A DNA stretch of 12,285 bases from Ferroglobus sp. (GTDB lineage: Archaea; Halobacteriota; Archaeoglobi; Archaeoglobales; Archaeoglobaceae). This document shows, piece by piece, positions 11,552 through 12,285 of this stretch. Made by a program: the position numbers and the translations under genes. The notes beneath the pieces are model-generated. The model did not search any database. It was not told where the DNA came from and worked only from the letters and a program-made list of their open reading frames with translations. Positions within the stretch are counted from its first letter, which is position 1, and each line of letters begins with the position of its first letter. Where the stretch lies: assembly GCA_015523665.1 (NCBI GenBank), contig WAJX01000164.1, positions 1 through 12,285 of the forward strand, in the 5' to 3' direction.

Positions 11552-12285
11552 TCAGGCTTGAAATTCTGCAATAATCTCCGAGAATATTCTAAAAGACAAA
11601 TCTTTATTGGGGCTGAAATCTTGGAATATTATTCGTTCTACTCCAGCTTTGCGGTACTCTTCTATACGCTCTTCAACATCTGCTTTATTCCCACAGATCG
11701 CGAATTCTGGTATTAGATCGTCTGGAATTGTTTCACTGTATTCACGCAGTTTCATCATCATTTCGATATTTCCTGGATTAAGATATGGATATGCTAGATT
11801 TTTATACTCTTCAGGAACAGAATAACCCATAGCCTCAAGCTCGTGTGGCCAGATCATCAAACCTTTTATAGGTTTTAGTATATTTATTGCATCATCTTTA
11901 CTATCACTCAATGAGGAGAATAGAAGAATAGCATATTCTAAATCATTCCCAACTTTTTTGGCGCTCTCTCTAACTTCTTTAGCATATTTTTCATACATAT
12001 CTGGTGGTATATAAGCCGGTATCCATCCGTCTGCTATTTCTCCTGTTAGTTTTCTAGTTCTTGGGCTGTTAGCTCCTATGTATATCGGTATCTTTCCCTT
12101 CGGCTTTATCTGTAAATATGCGTTCTCCAATCTAAAGAATCTTCCCTCATAGTTAACTGGATTGTTTGCATCCGATTCCCAAAGCTTTCTCATAACTTCG
12201 ATCGCTTCTTTCATCCTACTAACTGGCTTATCCCATGGTATTCCGTATGGATCTAGATTCATAACCTCTCCCGCTCCAAGTCCTA
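11552..12285 (-). CDS. F420-dependent luciferase-like oxidoreductase (LLM class), 5' end beyond window
   Basis: The reading frame is open to the right edge. Before the first in-window ATG at 12262 the frame already encodes GLGAGEV, so that methionine is internal and the segment GLGAGEVMNLDPYGIPW is the conserved stretch of F420-dependent LLM proteins. About 243 residues are present; a full protein of some 330 would lack roughly the first 90-100. Further family features are PIYIGANSPRTRKLTGEIADGW and a C-terminal ICGNKADVEERIEEYRKAGVERIIF, the usual last helix and strand of the TIM barrel. The GxGxGE(A/V)MN pattern is closer to F420-dependent glucose-6-phosphate or alcohol dehydrogenases than to methylene-tetrahydromethanopterin reductase. 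The substrate is unknown. The gap of 174 nt to the ligase gene holds only A/T-rich DNA. Confidence 0.85.
   Translation of the reverse strand, partial: GLGAGEVMNLDPYGIPWDKPVSRMKEAIEVMRKLWESDANNPVNYEGRFFRLENAYLQIKPKGKIPIYIGANSPRTRKLTGEIADGWIPAYIPPDMYEKYAKEVRESAKKVGNDLEYAILLFSSLSDSKDDAINILKPIKGLMIWPHELEAMGYSVPEEYKNLAYPYLNPGNIEMMMKLREYSETIPDDLIPEFAICGNKADVEERIEEYRKAGVERIIFQDFSPNKDLSFRIFSEIIAEFQA

Noticed and set aside
12260..12262. ATG at 12262 as start of the LLM oxidoreductase
   Set aside because: The frame continues upstream to the window edge with the conserved GLGAGE, so this methionine is internal.

Overview
The window is a very A+T-rich stretch of archaeal DNA. Archaeal signs are TATA boxes about 25-30 nt upstream of start codons with no leader, a few GAGGTG/GGGGTG ribosome sites at internal operon genes, a CofD-type gene for coenzyme F420, an F420-type luciferase-like oxidoreductase, a three-copy DUF22-like protein, and an iron-sulfur dehydratase of the 4-hydroxybutyryl-CoA dehydratase family. 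Several acyl-CoA enzymes together with F420 and DUF22 would fit Archaeoglobi or a related anaerobic, probably thermophilic lineage. That placement is inference; no rRNA or tRNA is present to test it.

Layout. Positions 1-1204 (minus): a thiolase-fold protein lacking the catalytic Cys and His, followed through a perfect ribosome site by a second gene that runs off the left edge. Positions 1205-1634: non-coding, with a GTTAG-rich tract, a C-rich tract and the first copy of a 25-bp dispersed repeat. Positions 1635-1961 (minus): a small AhpD/carboxymuconolactone-decarboxylase-like protein without the CxxC pair. Positions 1962-2570: non-coding, holding two more repeat copies in inverted orientation. 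Positions 2571-3722 (plus): acyl-CoA dehydrogenase. Positions 3799-5247 (minus): 4-hydroxybutyryl-CoA-dehydratase-like protein with an unusually Cys-rich cluster site. Positions 5461-7597 (plus): a two-gene operon of a triple-repeat DUF22-like protein and a tandem universal-stress-type protein. Positions 7598-7911: non-coding, with the fourth repeat copy. Positions 7912-8913 (plus): CofD-like F420 biosynthesis enzyme. Positions 8997-9605 (minus): small metallophosphoesterase. Positions 9740-11377 (minus): AMP-forming acyl-CoA ligase. Positions 11552-12285 (minus): C-terminal two thirds or so of an F420-dependent luciferase-like oxidoreductase that runs off the right edge.

Taken together, the ligase could activate an organic acid to a CoA thioester, the dehydrogenase desaturate it, the dehydratase-type enzyme act on a hydroxyacyl/enoyl-CoA, and the thiolase-fold protein cleave or bind a product. 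F420 enzymes could move the electrons. The genes are mostly separate transcription units on alternating strands, so this is a catabolic neighbourhood rather than one operon. The least explained items are the cysteine-less thiolase, the altered dehydratase active site, the DUF22/stress-protein operon with a near-identical internal DNA duplication, and the dispersed 25-bp repeat, whose four copies all point toward a gene start.
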